Made by a program: the position numbers and the translations under genes. This document shows positions 40,194-49,600 of a stretch of DNA of 64,000 nucleotides, one piece after another. Positions within the stretch are counted from its first letter, which is position 1, and the number at the start of each line of letters is the position of its first letter. The DNA is from JANQQJ01 sp046290575. Its GTDB lineage: Bacteria > Pseudomonadota > Alphaproteobacteria > SMXS01. The stretch covers positions 1-64,000 of the forward strand of contig JBKAGX010000005.1 of assembly GCA_046290575.1 (NCBI GenBank), written 5' to 3'. The notes under the pieces were generated by a model, which saw only the letters and a program-made list of their open reading frames with translations, had not been told where the DNA came from and did not search any database.

Positions 40194-42392
40194 ATGTCCA
40201 AACCCATGCTCGCCGATAACACTACGCCGTTCGAGTTCGAGCGGGTGCAGTTGCCTGAAAAGGGTGAGGGCGGGATTCCGCTGAAGGTGGAAAGCCCGTT
40301 CGAGCCGGCGGGTGATCAGCCACAGGCGATCAAGGATCTGGTTGAGGGTGTCGAGACGGGCGAGCGCGATCAGGTGCTGTTGGGCGTCACAGGCTCCGGC
40401 AAGACCTACACCATGGCCAAAGTGATCGAGACAACACAGAAGCCCGCGCTGGTGCTGGCACCGAACAAGACGCTGGCCGCTCAGCTCTATGGCGAGATGA
40501 AGAGCTTCTTCCCGGACAACGCGGTGGAGTATTTTGTCTCCTATTACGACTACTATCAGCCGGAAGCCTATATCCCCCGTTCCGACACCTATATCGAGAA
40601 AGAATCCAGCATCAACGCGCAGATCGACCGGATGCGCCATTCCGCGACCCGCGCGCTGCTGGAGCGGGATGATGTGATCATCGTTGCATCGGTGTCCTGC
40701 ATCTACGGTATCGGCTCGGTCGAGACCTATTCGGCGATGACGACCGAGGTGACGTTGGGCGACACGGTCGAGCGGGCGCAGCTTCTGCGGCGCTTTGCCG
40801 AACTGCAGTACAAGCGAAATGATCAGGTGCTGGCCCGTGGCTCGTTCCGCGCGCGCGGTGACGTGATCGAGCTGTTTCCCAGCCACTATGAAGACCGCTG
40901 CTGGCGGATTTCGCTGTTCGGGGATGAGGTCGAGAGTATTGTCGAAGTCGACCCGCTGACCGGTGAAAAGACGGCAAAACTTGAGTCGATCAAGGTCTAC
41001 CCCAGTTCGCACTATGTCACGCCCCGTCCGACGCTCGATCAGGCGGTCAAGCAAATCAAGTTCGATCTCGACCAGCAGCTCGAGGTTTTCCGCCGCGAGG
41101 GCAAGCTGCTGGAGGCGGAGCGGCTGGAGCAGCGCACCACCTATGACATCGAAACCATGATGGCGACGGGGGTCTGCGCAGGCATCGAGAACTACTCGCG
41201 CTATCTGACCGGTCGCCCGCCCGGGGCGCCACCGCCCACATTGTTTGAATATCTGCCCGAAGATGCGCTGGTCATTGTCGACGAAAGCCACGTCACCATC
41301 GGGCAGCTCAACGGCATGTATAATGGTGACTTTCGCCGCAAATCCGTGTTGTCGGAGTTCGGGTTCCGGCTGCCCAGCTGTATCGACAACCGGCCGCTCA
41401 AATTTGCTGAATGGAACGCCATGCGGCCGCAGACGGTCTATGTGTCCGCAACCCCCGGTCCCTGGGAGCTGGAACAATCTGGCGGTGTGTTTGTCGAGCA
41501 GATCATCCGCCCCACCGGCCTGACCGATCCGGATATCTTCATCAGGCCAGTGGAAAGCCAGGTCGATGACCTGATCGCAGAGTGCAAGGAGGTTGCCGCC
41601 AAGGGCCAGCGGGTGCTGGTGACCACGCTGACCAAACGCATGGCCGAGGATCTGACCGAATATCTGCACGAGAACGGGTTGCGGGTCCGGTACATGCACT
41701 CCGACATCGACACGCTGGAGCGTATCGAGATCATCCGCGATTTGCGGCTGGGTGTGTTCGATGTGTTGGTGGGAATCAACCTGCTGCGTGAAGGGCTGGA
41801 TATTCCGGAATGCTCGCTGGTCGCAATCCTTGATGCGGACAAGGAAGGTTTCCTGCGCTCGGAGACGTCGCTGGTGCAGACCATCGGCCGCGCGGCGCGG
41901 AATGTCGACGGCCGGGTGATTCTCTATGCCGACAAGATCACCGGCTCGCTGAAACGCGCGATGGAAGAGACCGAGCGCCGCCGGGCCAAACAGGATGCCT
42001 ATAACGAAAAGCACGGCATCACACCGGAGACGATCAAGAAAGAGATCAGCGATGTGATGCAGAGCGTCTATGAGGCCGACTATGTCACCGTCGACACCGG
42101 CGACAGCGATGTGGAGCATCTGGTGGGCCATAACCTCAAGACGCATCTCGAGGATATGAACAAGCGCATGCTGGAAGCCGCTGCCAACCTCGAATTCGAG
42201 GAAGCGGCGCGGCTGCGTGACGAAATCCAGCGGTTGGAGGCCAGCGAACTGGCCGTTGCGGGTAATCCGCTGGCCAAGGTGATTGATGGTCAGCAGTCAG
42301 TACATCGGGGCAAGGGCAGGGGGCGCTCTTCGTCAGGCCGTCCCGGCACACGGCAATACAAGAAGAAGGGCCGCAAGACCCACTTCAAGTGA
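40194..42392 (+). CDS. uvrB: UvrABC excinuclease subunit B
   Basis: Damage-verifying helicase-like subunit of nucleotide excision repair. Walker A GVTGSGKT (64-71), YDYYQPEAYIP (beta-hairpin that clamps DNA), DESHVTIGQLNGMY (DEAD-like box), helicase motifs V-VI GINLLREGLDIPE and QTIGRAARN, and a C-terminal UVR domain (EDMNKRMLEAAANLEFEEAARLRDEI) that meets UvrC. 732 residues with a basic Ser/Gly/Lys tail. uvrC lies 9 kb away, transcribed oppositely. Confidence 0.97.
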   Translation: MSKPMLADNTTPFEFERVQLPEKGEGGIPLKVESPFEPAGDQPQAIKDLVEGVETGERDQVLLGVTGSGKTYTMAKVIETTQKPALVLAPNKTLAAQLYGEMKSFFPDNAVEYFVSYYDYYQPEAYIPRSDTYIEKESSINAQIDRMRHSATRALLERDDVIIVASVSCIYGIGSVETYSAMTTEVTLGDTVERAQLLRRFAELQYKRNDQVLARGSFRARGDVIELFPSHYEDRCWRISLFGDEVESIVEVDPLTGEKTAKLESIKVYPSSHYVTPRPTLDQAVKQIKFDLDQQLEVFRREGKLLEAERLEQRTTYDIETMMATGVCAGIENYSRYLTGRPPGAPPPTLFEYLPEDALVIVDESHVTIGQLNGMYNGDFRRKSVLSEFGFRLPSCIDNRPLKFAEWNAMRPQTVYVSATPGPWELEQSGGVFVEQIIRPTGLTDPDIFIRPVESQVDDLIAECKEVAAKGQRVLVTTLTKRMAEDLTEYLHENGLRVRYMHSDIDTLERIEIIRDLRLGVFDVLVGINLLREGLDIPECSLVAILDADKEGFLRSETSLVQTIGRAARNVDGRVILYADKITGSLKRAMEETERRRAKQDAYNEKHGITPETIKKEISDVMQSVYEADYVTVDTGDSDVEHLVGHNLKTHLEDMNKRMLEAAANLEFEEAARLRDEIQRLEASELAVAGNPLAKVIDGQQSVHRGKGRGRSSSGRPGTRQYKKKGRKTHFK

Positions 42393-42397
42393 TCCGC

Positions 42398-42419
42398 CGC
42401 GTTGATCAGAATCAACGCG
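42398..42419 (+). terminator. hairpin after uvrB
   Basis: CGCGTTGAT-CAGA-ATCAACGCG, a nine-pair perfect stem beginning six bases after the uvrB stop; no T-run follows. Probably a partial terminator or 3'-end stabiliser. Confidence 0.45.
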
Positions 42420-42474
42420 CCGTGCTGCGGACTGCGCCAGTCTGCGTTCATCGAACAAGCGATGGAGTTTTCAG

Positions 42475-42639
42475 ATGAGCGAGATGGTTTTGGTTTTGCC
42501 GGTGATTGGTTTGACGTTCGCGGTGGGCGCAGGCTTGGTCTATATCCTGAAAGGGTTCATGAGCCAGCGTGCGGAAATCTCTCCGGTCAAAGAGACCGTC
42601 GAGGTTGTTGAGCACGAGGAATTCCGCCAAGCCGCTTAG
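42475..42639 (+). CDS. small single-pass membrane protein, 54 residues
   Basis: MSEMVLVLPVIGLTFAVGAG begins with one hydrophobic helix (about 4-25), then a charged cytosolic tail with KGFMSQRAEISPVKETVEVVEHEEF. GGAG eight bases before the ATG is a fair ribosome binding site. No family recognised. A short hairpin with TTT follows the stop. The amphipathic composition and ribosome site argue for a real gene. Confidence 0.6.
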   Translation: MSEMVLVLPVIGLTFAVGAGLVYILKGFMSQRAEISPVKETVEVVEHEEFRQAA

Positions 42640-42684
42640 CTTGGTTGCAATTGCCACCCCGGCATAGGGTCGGGGTGCAGAGTG

Positions 42685-42702
42685 CCCCGTCAGACGGGGT
42701 TT
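42685..42702 (+). terminator. weak terminator after the small membrane protein
   Basis: CCCCGT-CAG-ACGGGG followed by TTT, 46 bases after the stop codon. Six pairs and a short T-run make it weak. Confidence 0.4.
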
Positions 42703-42776
42703 CAGGCCGGATTTGCCATAGGTGAGCCCGGTTTTTCTTTGGTTGACCGTCTGTCTGTGATTTTTTTGAGGTGCAG

Positions 42777-42889
42777 ATAAAAATCAGCCGGGCTCTAGGA
42801 GCCCGGCTGAAGAGGGAAGACTTCACGTCTTGGGGAGACGATGAAATTGGGATGGTCCTGAAACGGGGAGGAAAAAGGACCGTCCCGAA
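42777..42889 (-). ncRNA. probable small regulatory RNA with anti-Shine-Dalgarno loops
   Basis: Read on the minus strand the transcript would begin with a 13-pair hairpin (42847-42859 with 42876-42888) whose 16-base loop contains CCTCCCC. CGTCT-CCCCA-AGACG (42826-42840) follows, mutually exclusive with AAGAC-GTGAA-GTCTT (42817-42831), then single-stranded CCCTC. It ends in a 12-pair terminator stem and TTTTT. C-rich loops able to pair with ribosome binding sites are the mark of the alphaproteobacterial CcsR/alpha-r14 ('cuckoo') sRNAs; family assignment is inference. A promoter lies just upstream. About 113 nucleotides; exact ends unknown. Confidence 0.65.
42779..42810 (-). terminator. rho-independent terminator of the small RNA
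   Basis: TCAGCCGGGCTC / GAGCCCGGCTGA, a 12-pair perfect stem (42784-42795 and 42799-42810) with a three-base loop, followed on the minus strand by TTTTT (42779-42783). The plus-strand side has no T-run, so it works for leftward transcription. Confidence 0.88.
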
Positions 42890-42894
42890 GAACA

Positions 42895-42925
42895 CTCAAT
42901 ATGAGGAGCGCTCTCCATGTCCAAG
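42895..42925 (-). promoter_or_regulatory. RpoH-like promoter of the small RNA
   Basis: On the minus strand CTTG (42922-42925) is followed after 18 bases by CATATTGAG (42895-42903). This resembles the alphaproteobacterial heat-shock sigma pattern CTTG-N17/18-CYTATNT. The predicted start falls at about 42889, exactly at the first hairpin. Confidence 0.5.
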
Positions 42926-43091
42926 AACATAGTTGTGCACTGCAAAACGCACCAGCGCGTTTGGGTGATATTAGATATGCACTTCACGCATGAATGTTGG
43001 ATAAGTTATTTTATATCAAGAAGTTGAAGGTGGTGCATATTTCGGAAAAGCACTTTATTGCGCCGCACCATAACCGCTTGGTAACAAAACC

Positions 43092-43988
43092 TTAAAACTC
43101 TTCGGCCCGGACCTGGTCGATCAGGAAATCCCGGAACGCGCTGATCCGTTTCACATTGCGGAGTTCTTCGGGATAAACGAAATAAGTCTTGAAGGTCGGG
43201 CCTTCCAGCGACGGCATCACCTTCACGATATTCGTGTTTTTTTGTGCGATGTAGTCTGGCAACGCCGCCAACCCGACACCGCTTTCCACCGCCTGAAGAA
43301 TGCCATAGATGTTATTCACGCTCAGCGCCGGTTCACGGACCTTGTTGGTCGATCCCGCATGCATGATCCAGTTCAGGTTCTGGAGGGCGCGGGGGGCCTC
43401 AGGTCCGTAGCTGATCAGCGTATGCCGGTCCAAATCCCGCTCGTTCGCCGGTTCGCCATGCTTTTCGATATAGGCCGGCGAGGCGTAGAGATGATAGTGC
43501 ACGGTCATCAGGGGACGCTGGATCAGGTCAGGCTGATGTGGCGGATGGAACCGAATCGCAACATCCGATTCGCGCATGGCAATATCAATTTCGGTGTCGG
43601 AGAGCAGCAGGTTGATCCGGATGTCCGGGTAAGCCTCGCGGAATGTATGCAGATGCGGGACCAGCCACGTCGAGCCGAAGCCGACCGTGGTGGTCACATT
43701 CAGCACCCCGGTGGCTGTCGTCCGGCTGTCTCGCAGCACCGATTCCGTGCGTTCCAGCTTCACAAATACATCGCTGACCGTTTCAAACAGGGTTTCCCCC
43801 TGCTCAGTCAGAATCAGACCGCGTGGATGCCGGTGAAACAGCGAAAATCCCAGGCTGTCTTCAAGGCCCGAAACCTGCCGGCTGATTGCCGACTGACTCA
43901 GGTTCAACTCGTCGCTGGCATGCGTAAAGCTGCCCGCCCTGGCGACGGAGTAGAAGGTGCGTAATTTATCCCAATCCATGGAGGTCAT
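43092..43988 (-). CDS. LysR family transcriptional regulator
   Basis: A 298-residue regulator: N-terminal winged helix (FYSVARAGSFTHASDELNLSQSAISRQVSGLEDSLGFSLFHR, about 12-54) and a periplasmic-binding-like effector domain (from about 92). The helix-turn-helix is intact. It is oriented with trxB on the same strand, 34 bases after it; many alphaproteobacteria keep a LysR gene beside trxB. Start at 43988 has a -10-like TATAGA seven bases upstream; ATG at 43979 is an alternative. Confidence 0.9.
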   Translation of the reverse strand: MTSMDWDKLRTFYSVARAGSFTHASDELNLSQSAISRQVSGLEDSLGFSLFHRHPRGLILTEQGETLFETVSDVFVKLERTESVLRDSRTTATGVLNVTTTVGFGSTWLVPHLHTFREAYPDIRINLLLSDTEIDIAMRESDVAIRFHPPHQPDLIQRPLMTVHYHLYASPAYIEKHGEPANERDLDRHTLISYGPEAPRALQNLNWIMHAGSTNKVREPALSVNNIYGILQAVESGVGLAALPDYIAQKNTNIVKVMPSLEGPTFKTYFVYPEELRNVKRISAFRDFLIDQVRAEEF

Positions 43989-43995
43989 CGTGGCC

Positions 43996-44001
43996 TCTAT
44001 A
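43996..44001 (-). promoter_or_regulatory. -10-like element before lysR (leaderless candidate)
   Basis: TATAGA on the minus strand, followed by seven bases and the ATG at 43988. It lies between the trxB stop and lysR, suggesting lysR can be read separately. No -35 was recognised. Confidence 0.3.
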
Positions 44002-44022
44002 CGGCGGTGGTGCCCTGTCGGG

Positions 44023-44994
44023 TCACTCCGCGGCTTGTTGCGCCGGTGTTTGTTGTGCGGCGAGGAATTTTTCGGCTTCCAGCGCGGCCATGCAGCCCAT
44101 GCCGGCGGCGGTGACGGCCTGGCGGTAGATTTTATCGGTCACGTCGCCAGCGGCATATACCCCGGGAATCGACGTTGCGGTACTGTCGGGTGCCTTCAAC
44201 AGGTAGCCGCCATCGTCCATGGCCAGCTGGCCTGTAAACAGCTCGGTAGACGGGCTGTGGCCGATGGCGACAAAAACGCCGTGGGCTGGGAGCTCACGGG
44301 TTTCGCCGGTCTTGGCGTGCGCCAACCGAATGCCGGTAACGCCCAGCGGGTCCTGGTCACCCAGAATGTCTTCGACAACGTGATCCCAGATCACTTCGAT
44401 CTTTTCATGCGCGAAAAGGCGCTGCTGCAGAATTTTCTCTGCGCGCAGTTCATCGCGCCGGTGCACCAACGTTACCTTTGAGGCGAAATTCGTCAGAAAC
44501 AGCGCTTCTTCCACAGCCGTGTTGCCGCCGCCGACAACGATCACTTCCTTGTCGCGGTAGAAGAAGCCGTCGCAGGTCGCGCAAGCAGATACGCCAAAGC
44601 CCTGAAAGGTCTGTTCGCCGGGCAGGCCCAGCCACTTGGCCTGCGCGCCGGTCGCGATAATCAGTGATTCGCCGACATATTCGGCGCCGGAATCGCCGAC
44701 CGCCACAAAGGGGCGTTTGCTCAAATCCACGGAGGTGATGGTGTCGGAAATGATTTTCGTGCCGACATGCTCGGCCTGCCCCTGCATCTGCTCCATCAGC
44801 CAGGGTCCCTGCACCACATCGGCAAAGCCGGGATAGTTTTCTACATCGGTGGTGATGGTCAGCTGCCCGCCGGGTTGGATGCCCTGGACAATAACGGGAT
44901 CGAGCGCTGCGCGTGCCGCATAGATGGCGGCGGTGTATCCAGCCGGGCCCGATCCGATAATCAGTACTTTTGTTTCCACCCGTTCCGTCATCAT
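44023..44994 (-). CDS. trxB: thioredoxin reductase
   Basis: Flavoprotein that reduces thioredoxin with NADPH. FAD site GSGPAGYTAAIYAARA (15-30), redox-active CATC at 138-141, NADPH motif GGGNTAVEEALFL, and the C-terminal FAD motif GVYAAGDVTDKIYRQAVTAAGMGC. 323 residues. Two adjacent ATGs (44994, 44991) follow GGGAG; the second has the better spacing. Divergent from lrp across 216 bases that show an AT-rich tract but no gene. Confidence 0.96.
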   Translation of the reverse strand: MMTERVETKVLIIGSGPAGYTAAIYAARAALDPVIVQGIQPGGQLTITTDVENYPGFADVVQGPWLMEQMQGQAEHVGTKIISDTITSVDLSKRPFVAVGDSGAEYVGESLIIATGAQAKWLGLPGEQTFQGFGVSACATCDGFFYRDKEVIVVGGGNTAVEEALFLTNFASKVTLVHRRDELRAEKILQQRLFAHEKIEVIWDHVVEDILGDQDPLGVTGIRLAHAKTGETRELPAHGVFVAIGHSPSTELFTGQLAMDDGGYLLKAPDSTATSIPGVYAAGDVTDKIYRQAVTAAGMGCMAALEAEKFLAAQQTPAQQAAE

Positions 44995-45210
44995 CCTGCT
45001 CCCGCTGGGCTTCTGGGGGCCCTCTCATTTAGGCAGTTACCGTCTTCGCACAAGGGCGATCCCGTTGCGCAACCGCACTCTAGAAGCAGCCGTGACCGGC
45101 GGCAAGGCAGACCGGACCGTGACACGCCGGTCATCAATTTCGTTTCCGTATCTTTTCAGTTTTTGTAATTTAATTGCGCGCTGCTCGTGCGCAGTCTATT
45201 GAGTCGCCCT

Positions 45211-45675
45211 ATGAAACTTGATGCCATCGATCAGAAAATCCTGAAGTTGCTGCAGGAAAACGGCCGCATGACCAATGTGGAGCTGTCGCGGCAGGTGGGG
45301 ATCTCCGCGCCGCCCTGTCTGCGCCGTGTCCGTGCGCTGGAGAAAAACGGCTATATTGAGGGCTATCACGCCGCGCTCAACGCGGCGGAACTGGGGTTCG
45401 GCATCACCGTTTTCGCCATGGTGGGGCTGCATTCCCAGGCCGAAGCGGACTTGCAGGCGTTCGAAGAGCTCGCTGGCGGCTGGCCCATGGTCCGCGAATG
45501 CCACATGCTCAACGGCGAAATCGACTTCATGCTGAAAATCGTCGCCCGCGATTTGAACGACTTTCAGGCGTTTTTGACCTCGGAACTGACGCCCGCGCCC
45601 AATGTGGCCAGCGTCAAGACCGCACTCACCATCCGCAGCGCCAAGACCGAACCCGGCGTGCCGTTTGATTTGTAG
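45211..45675 (+). CDS. Lrp/AsnC family transcriptional regulator
   Basis: A 154-residue protein: N-terminal helix-turn-helix (LDAIDQKILKLLQENGRMTNVELSRQVGISAPPCLRRVRALE) and C-terminal RAM/ACT-like ligand domain (ITVFAMVGLHSQAEADLQAFEELAGGWPMVRECHMLNGEIDFMLKIVARD). Such proteins sense amino acids, often leucine. The start MKLDAID at 45211 follows an AT-rich promoter region shared with divergent trxB. Confidence 0.92.
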   Translation: MKLDAIDQKILKLLQENGRMTNVELSRQVGISAPPCLRRVRALEKNGYIEGYHAALNAAELGFGITVFAMVGLHSQAEADLQAFEELAGGWPMVRECHMLNGEIDFMLKIVARDLNDFQAFLTSELTPAPNVASVKTALTIRSAKTEPGVPFDL

Positions 45676-45692
45676 GGCGGGTGGATTCCACG

Positions 45693-46088
45693 ATGGAAGT
45701 AGGCGGCCAACATGGAGCAATCGTCGGCAGGCAGATCCGCTTGGCAGAATTTGATGTTCAAGGCCAGTTTCCCATATGCGGTCGCGTGAGTTCATCCGCC
45801 TGTTGCATCGAAATTGAGGGAATGCCTGCCAATCGACTTGGGTTGCTGATCAAACCGGTCGATGACTTTGAGGTATTGCAGAAGCTCGTTGGCCCACAAG
45901 GATCGCTTGACCGCGAAAACGCGACGATTTTCGTGACAAACCGCCATGTGGGCGACAATGTATTCGACACTAGGGGCTATCCGATTTGGGTCAACAGCGG
46001 CCTAGTTTCCAAGACTTTGGATCAACAAGGTCTTTCCAATGTCACAATCAGCCCGTTGTTCCCAATGTCGAGAATCTCGCTCGAATAA
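45693..46088 (+). CDS. unrecognised protein with low G+C
   Basis: A 131-residue open frame (GTG at 45681 would add four residues) with no family I recognise. It has three early cysteines (CGRVSSSACC), no signal peptide and no clear membrane helix. The second half (PANRLGLLIKPVDDFEVLQK; NATIFVTNRHVGDN) looks like a small beta-rich domain. By hand count 45901-46020 is 52% G+C against 65% in the end of the adjacent lrp gene. It could be a recent arrival or an over-called ORF. Confidence 0.5.
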   Translation: MEVGGQHGAIVGRQIRLAEFDVQGQFPICGRVSSSACCIEIEGMPANRLGLLIKPVDDFEVLQKLVGPQGSLDRENATIFVTNRHVGDNVFDTRGYPIWVNSGLVSKTLDQQGLSNVTISPLFPMSRISLE

Positions 46089-46118
46089 CTGCTTGTTGCC
46101 AGACTTGTTAGACAGGGC

Positions 46119-46592
46119 TCAGACGTATTTCACGTCTAGAATCTCATAGGCGCGCCGGCCGCCGGGGGCGGCGAAATCCACCTCGTCGCCTTCGGTCTTG
46201 CCGATCAGGGCCCGTGCCAGCGGCGAGCTGACCGAGAGCAGGCCGCCCTGAATGTCGGATTCCACCTCACCGACGATCTGATAGGTCTTTTCCTCGTCGG
46301 TTTCGATATCGACCAGTTTGACTGTCGCGCCGAATTTCACCGTATCGCCGGACAGCTTGGAGACATCGATCACTTCGGCGAGCGAGATGGTCGCTTCCAG
46401 TTCGGCAATCTGTCCTTCGATAAAGGATTGCCGTTCCTTTGCCGCGTGGTATTCGGCGTTTTCAGAAAGATCGCCATGCTCACGGGCTTCCGCAATCGCG
46501 CGGATCACCGCGGGGCGCTCTTCATGCTTGTAACGGCGCAAATCGATTTCGAGCCGTTCGAGGCCCGATGCCGTCATCGGAATCTTTTCCAT
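46119..46592 (-). CDS. greA: transcription elongation factor GreA
   Basis: Stimulates RNA polymerase to cleave backtracked transcripts. N-terminal coiled coil (about 1-75; GDLSENAEYHAAKERQSFIEGQI, with the acidic tip) and C-terminal FKBP-like domain (SPLARALIGKTEGDEVDFAAPGG). 157 residues from MEKIPMTASG at 46592; a longer frame exists but lacks similarity. Downstream of carB on the same strand, separated by carB's terminator. Confidence 0.95.
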   Translation of the reverse strand: MEKIPMTASGLERLEIDLRRYKHEERPAVIRAIAEAREHGDLSENAEYHAAKERQSFIEGQIAELEATISLAEVIDVSKLSGDTVKFGATVKLVDIETDEEKTYQIVGEVESDIQGGLLSVSSPLARALIGKTEGDEVDFAAPGGRRAYEILDVKYV

Positions 46593-46619
46593 TTGAATGT
46601 CCTTGTCGTCTGCGCCCTG

Positions 46620-46653
46620 AAACAAAGAAGAACCGGGCGGGTGCACCGCCCGG
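46620..46653 (-). terminator. rho-independent terminator of carAB
   Basis: CCGGGCGG-GTGCA-CCGCCCGG (46633-46653) followed on the minus strand by TTCTTCTTTG. Sits 15 bases after the carB stop and just before greA. Confidence 0.75.
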
Positions 46654-46668
46654 CTCTACTCTTCAGGA

Positions 46669-49600
46669 TCATTTAGAATAGGATTGGAGGCTCGCGACTT
46701 CAAGACTGCCTGATTTCATGGTCTCGATTCCCATGACAGCGGCCATCGCGCCGGCGACGGTGGTGTAATAGGGAATCTTGTCCAGCAGGGCCGTGCGGCG
46801 GATTGAGAAGCTGTCGACGATGGCCTGCGCGCCTTCGGTCGTATTGAAGACAAGCTGCACATCGCCATTCTTCATGGCGTCGACGATATGCGGCCGGCCT
46901 TCCAGCACTTTGTTAACCAGACTCACCTGAAGCCCGTTGGATTTCAGGAAGTCGGCGGTGCCTTTGGTGGCGATAATCTTGAAGCCCATGGCCGCGATGC
47001 GCCGCGCCGGTTCCAGAATGCCGTCCTTGTCGGCGTCCTTGACGGAGATGAAGACCGTGCCGGATTGCGGGATTTTGGTGCCACCGGCCAGCTGGGATTT
47101 CGCGAAGGCTTTGCCGAAGGTGGTGTCGAGCCCCATGACCTCGCCGGTGGAGCGCATTTCCGGGCCAAGAATAGTATCAACGCCGGGGAAGCGCGCGAAG
47201 GGAAACACGGCTTCCTTGACCGCCACGTGATTGAGAACCCGGTCTTCGGGTGCCAGATCGGCCAGCTTTTCGCCTGCCATCACCCGTGCGGCGATCTTGG
47301 CGATGGGCGAACCGACGGCCTTGGCCACAAACGGCACCGTACGGCTGGCACGCGGATTGACTTCCAGGATGTAAATGTCTTCGCCTTGCACCGCGAATTG
47401 CACATTCATCAGCCCGACGACGCCCAGCGCCTTGGCCAGCGCCTCGGTCTGGCGCTTGATGTCATCAATAACGTGATCGGCCAGCGAATAGGGCGGCAGC
47501 GAACAGGCCGAATCGCCGGAATGCACCCCGGCTTCCTCGATATGTTCCATGATGCCGGCGACAAAGACCGTTTCGCCATCGGCCAGCGCATCGACATCGA
47601 CTTCGGTGGCCTGACGCAGATAGCCGTCGATCAGCACCGGGCTGTCGCCCGATACCCGCACCGCTTCAGTCATGTAGCGCTCCAGCTGGGCGCTGTCGTG
47701 GACGATTTCCATGGCGCGGCCGCCCAGCACATAGGATGGACGGATGACGACCGGAAAGCCGATCCGCGCTGCAATGTCGCGTGCCTGATCGGTGGAAGTG
47801 GCGATACCATTGGGCGGCTGACGCAGATCGAGCTGTTGCAGCAGCACCTGGAACCGCTCCCGGTCCTCCGCCAGATCGATCGCGTCGGGCGAGGTGCCCA
47901 GGATCGGCACGCCCGCCGCTTCCAGCGCGCCGGCAAGTTTCAGCGGCGTCTGCCCGCCGAACTGGACGATCACGCCCTTCAGCTTGCCGGACTGCTGTTC
48001 GGTGCGGATCAGTTCCAGCACATGCTCTTCCGTGAGCGGTTCGAAGTAGAGCCGGTCGGCGGTGTCATAGTCGGTGGAGACGGTCTCCGGGTTGCAGTTG
48101 ACCATGATGGTCTCATACCCGGCATCCGACAGCGCATAGACCGCGTGCACACAGCAATAGTCGAACTCGATTCCCTGGCCGATGCGGTTCGGTCCACCGC
48201 CCAGGATGATAACTTTCTCCCGGTCGGTCGGGTTGCTCTCGCATTCCCCGTAGCCGCGTTCATAGGTGGAATACATGTAGGGCGTCTTGGCTTCGAACTC
48301 GGCGGCGCAGGTGTCGATCCGCTTGAACACAGGCCGGACGCCCAGTGCGTGGCGTTGTTCCAGTACGTCTTCTTCCGACACGCCTGCCAGTTCGGCGATG
48401 CGCGCGTCGGAAAAGCCCATGGACTTCAGATATTCCATCTCGTCGGCGGCGGCGGGCAGGCGGGTCTCGCGCAGCCGCTCTTCGGTGGCGACGATCTTTT
48501 CGATCTGCTCCAGGAACCAAGGGTCGTACTGGGTGGTGGCGCGGATCTGGTCGGCGCTAAGGCCTTCCCGGAATGCCTGAGCGACATAGAGAATCCGTTC
48601 GGGTGTGGGCTGTGACAGGGCCGCCAGCACGGCTTCCTTGTCCGGGTCGTCGGGGTCGTAGCCCGGCGCCTCAATGTCATTGAGGCCGGTCAGATCGGTT
48701 TCCAGCGAGCACAGCGCCTTTTGCAGGCTTTCCGGGAACGAGCGGCCAATCGCCATGGCTTCGCCGACGGACTTCATCGCCGTGGTCAGCGTCGGCTCGC
48801 TGTTGGCGAACTTCTCAAAGGCGAAGCGCGGGATTTTGGTGACCACATAATCGATGGTCGGCTCGAACGACGCCGGGGTCACGCCCGTGATATCGTTGTC
48901 CAGCTCATCAAGTGTGTAGCCGATGGCCAGTTTGGCGGCGACCTTGGCGATGGGAAAGCCGGTTGCTTTCGACGCCAGCGCGGATGAGCGCGAGACACGC
49001 GGATTCATCTCGATCACGATCAATCGGCCATCTGCCGGATTGACCGCGAACTGCACGTTCGAGCCGCCGGTTTCGACCCCGATCTCGCGCAGAACCGCGA
49101 TCGAGGCATTGCGCATGATCTGATATTCCTTGTCGGTCAGCGTCAGCGCCGGGGCGACAGTGATGGAATCGCCCGTATGGACGCCCATCGGGTCGATGTT
49201 CTCAATCGAGCAGATGATGATGCAGTTGTCCGCCTTGTCGCGGACGACCTCCATCTCATATTCCTTCCAGCCGAGCAGGCTTTCGTCGATCAGAATCTGC
49301 CCGACCGGCGACGCCTCCAGCCCGGACCGGCAGATCTGTTCATATTCTTCACGGTTATAGGCAATGCCGCCGCCGGTGCCGCCCATGGTAAAGGCCGGGC
49401 GGATGATGGCGGGCAGCCCCACACTCTCCAGCGCCGCCATCGCTTCGGCCATACCATGATTGCGGTCATAACCAGTCAGCTTGCCGTTACCGTCCCTGAT
49501 TTCAGGGGATGACGCGATGGAGGCACGTGGATTTTCCAGCCCGATCCGGTCCATGGCTTCACGGAACAGCTGGCGGTCCTCGGCCATGTTGATGGCGTCC

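Noticed and set aside
40185..42146. 653-codon open frame on the minus strand opposite uvrB
   Set aside because: It mirrors a GC-rich, strongly conserved gene on the other strand; the composition (long His/Gln/Asp-rich stretches) is typical of antisense frames and there is no ribosome site or family match.
42917..43027. 36-codon frame MSKNIVVHCKTHQRVW... on the plus strand with GGAG upstream
   Set aside because: The spacing is loose, it overlaps the small-RNA promoter on the other strand, and it has no membrane or domain signature; chance is more likely.
46888..48615. 575-codon open frame opposite carB
   Set aside because: Shadow frame; carB on the other strand is full length and conserved.
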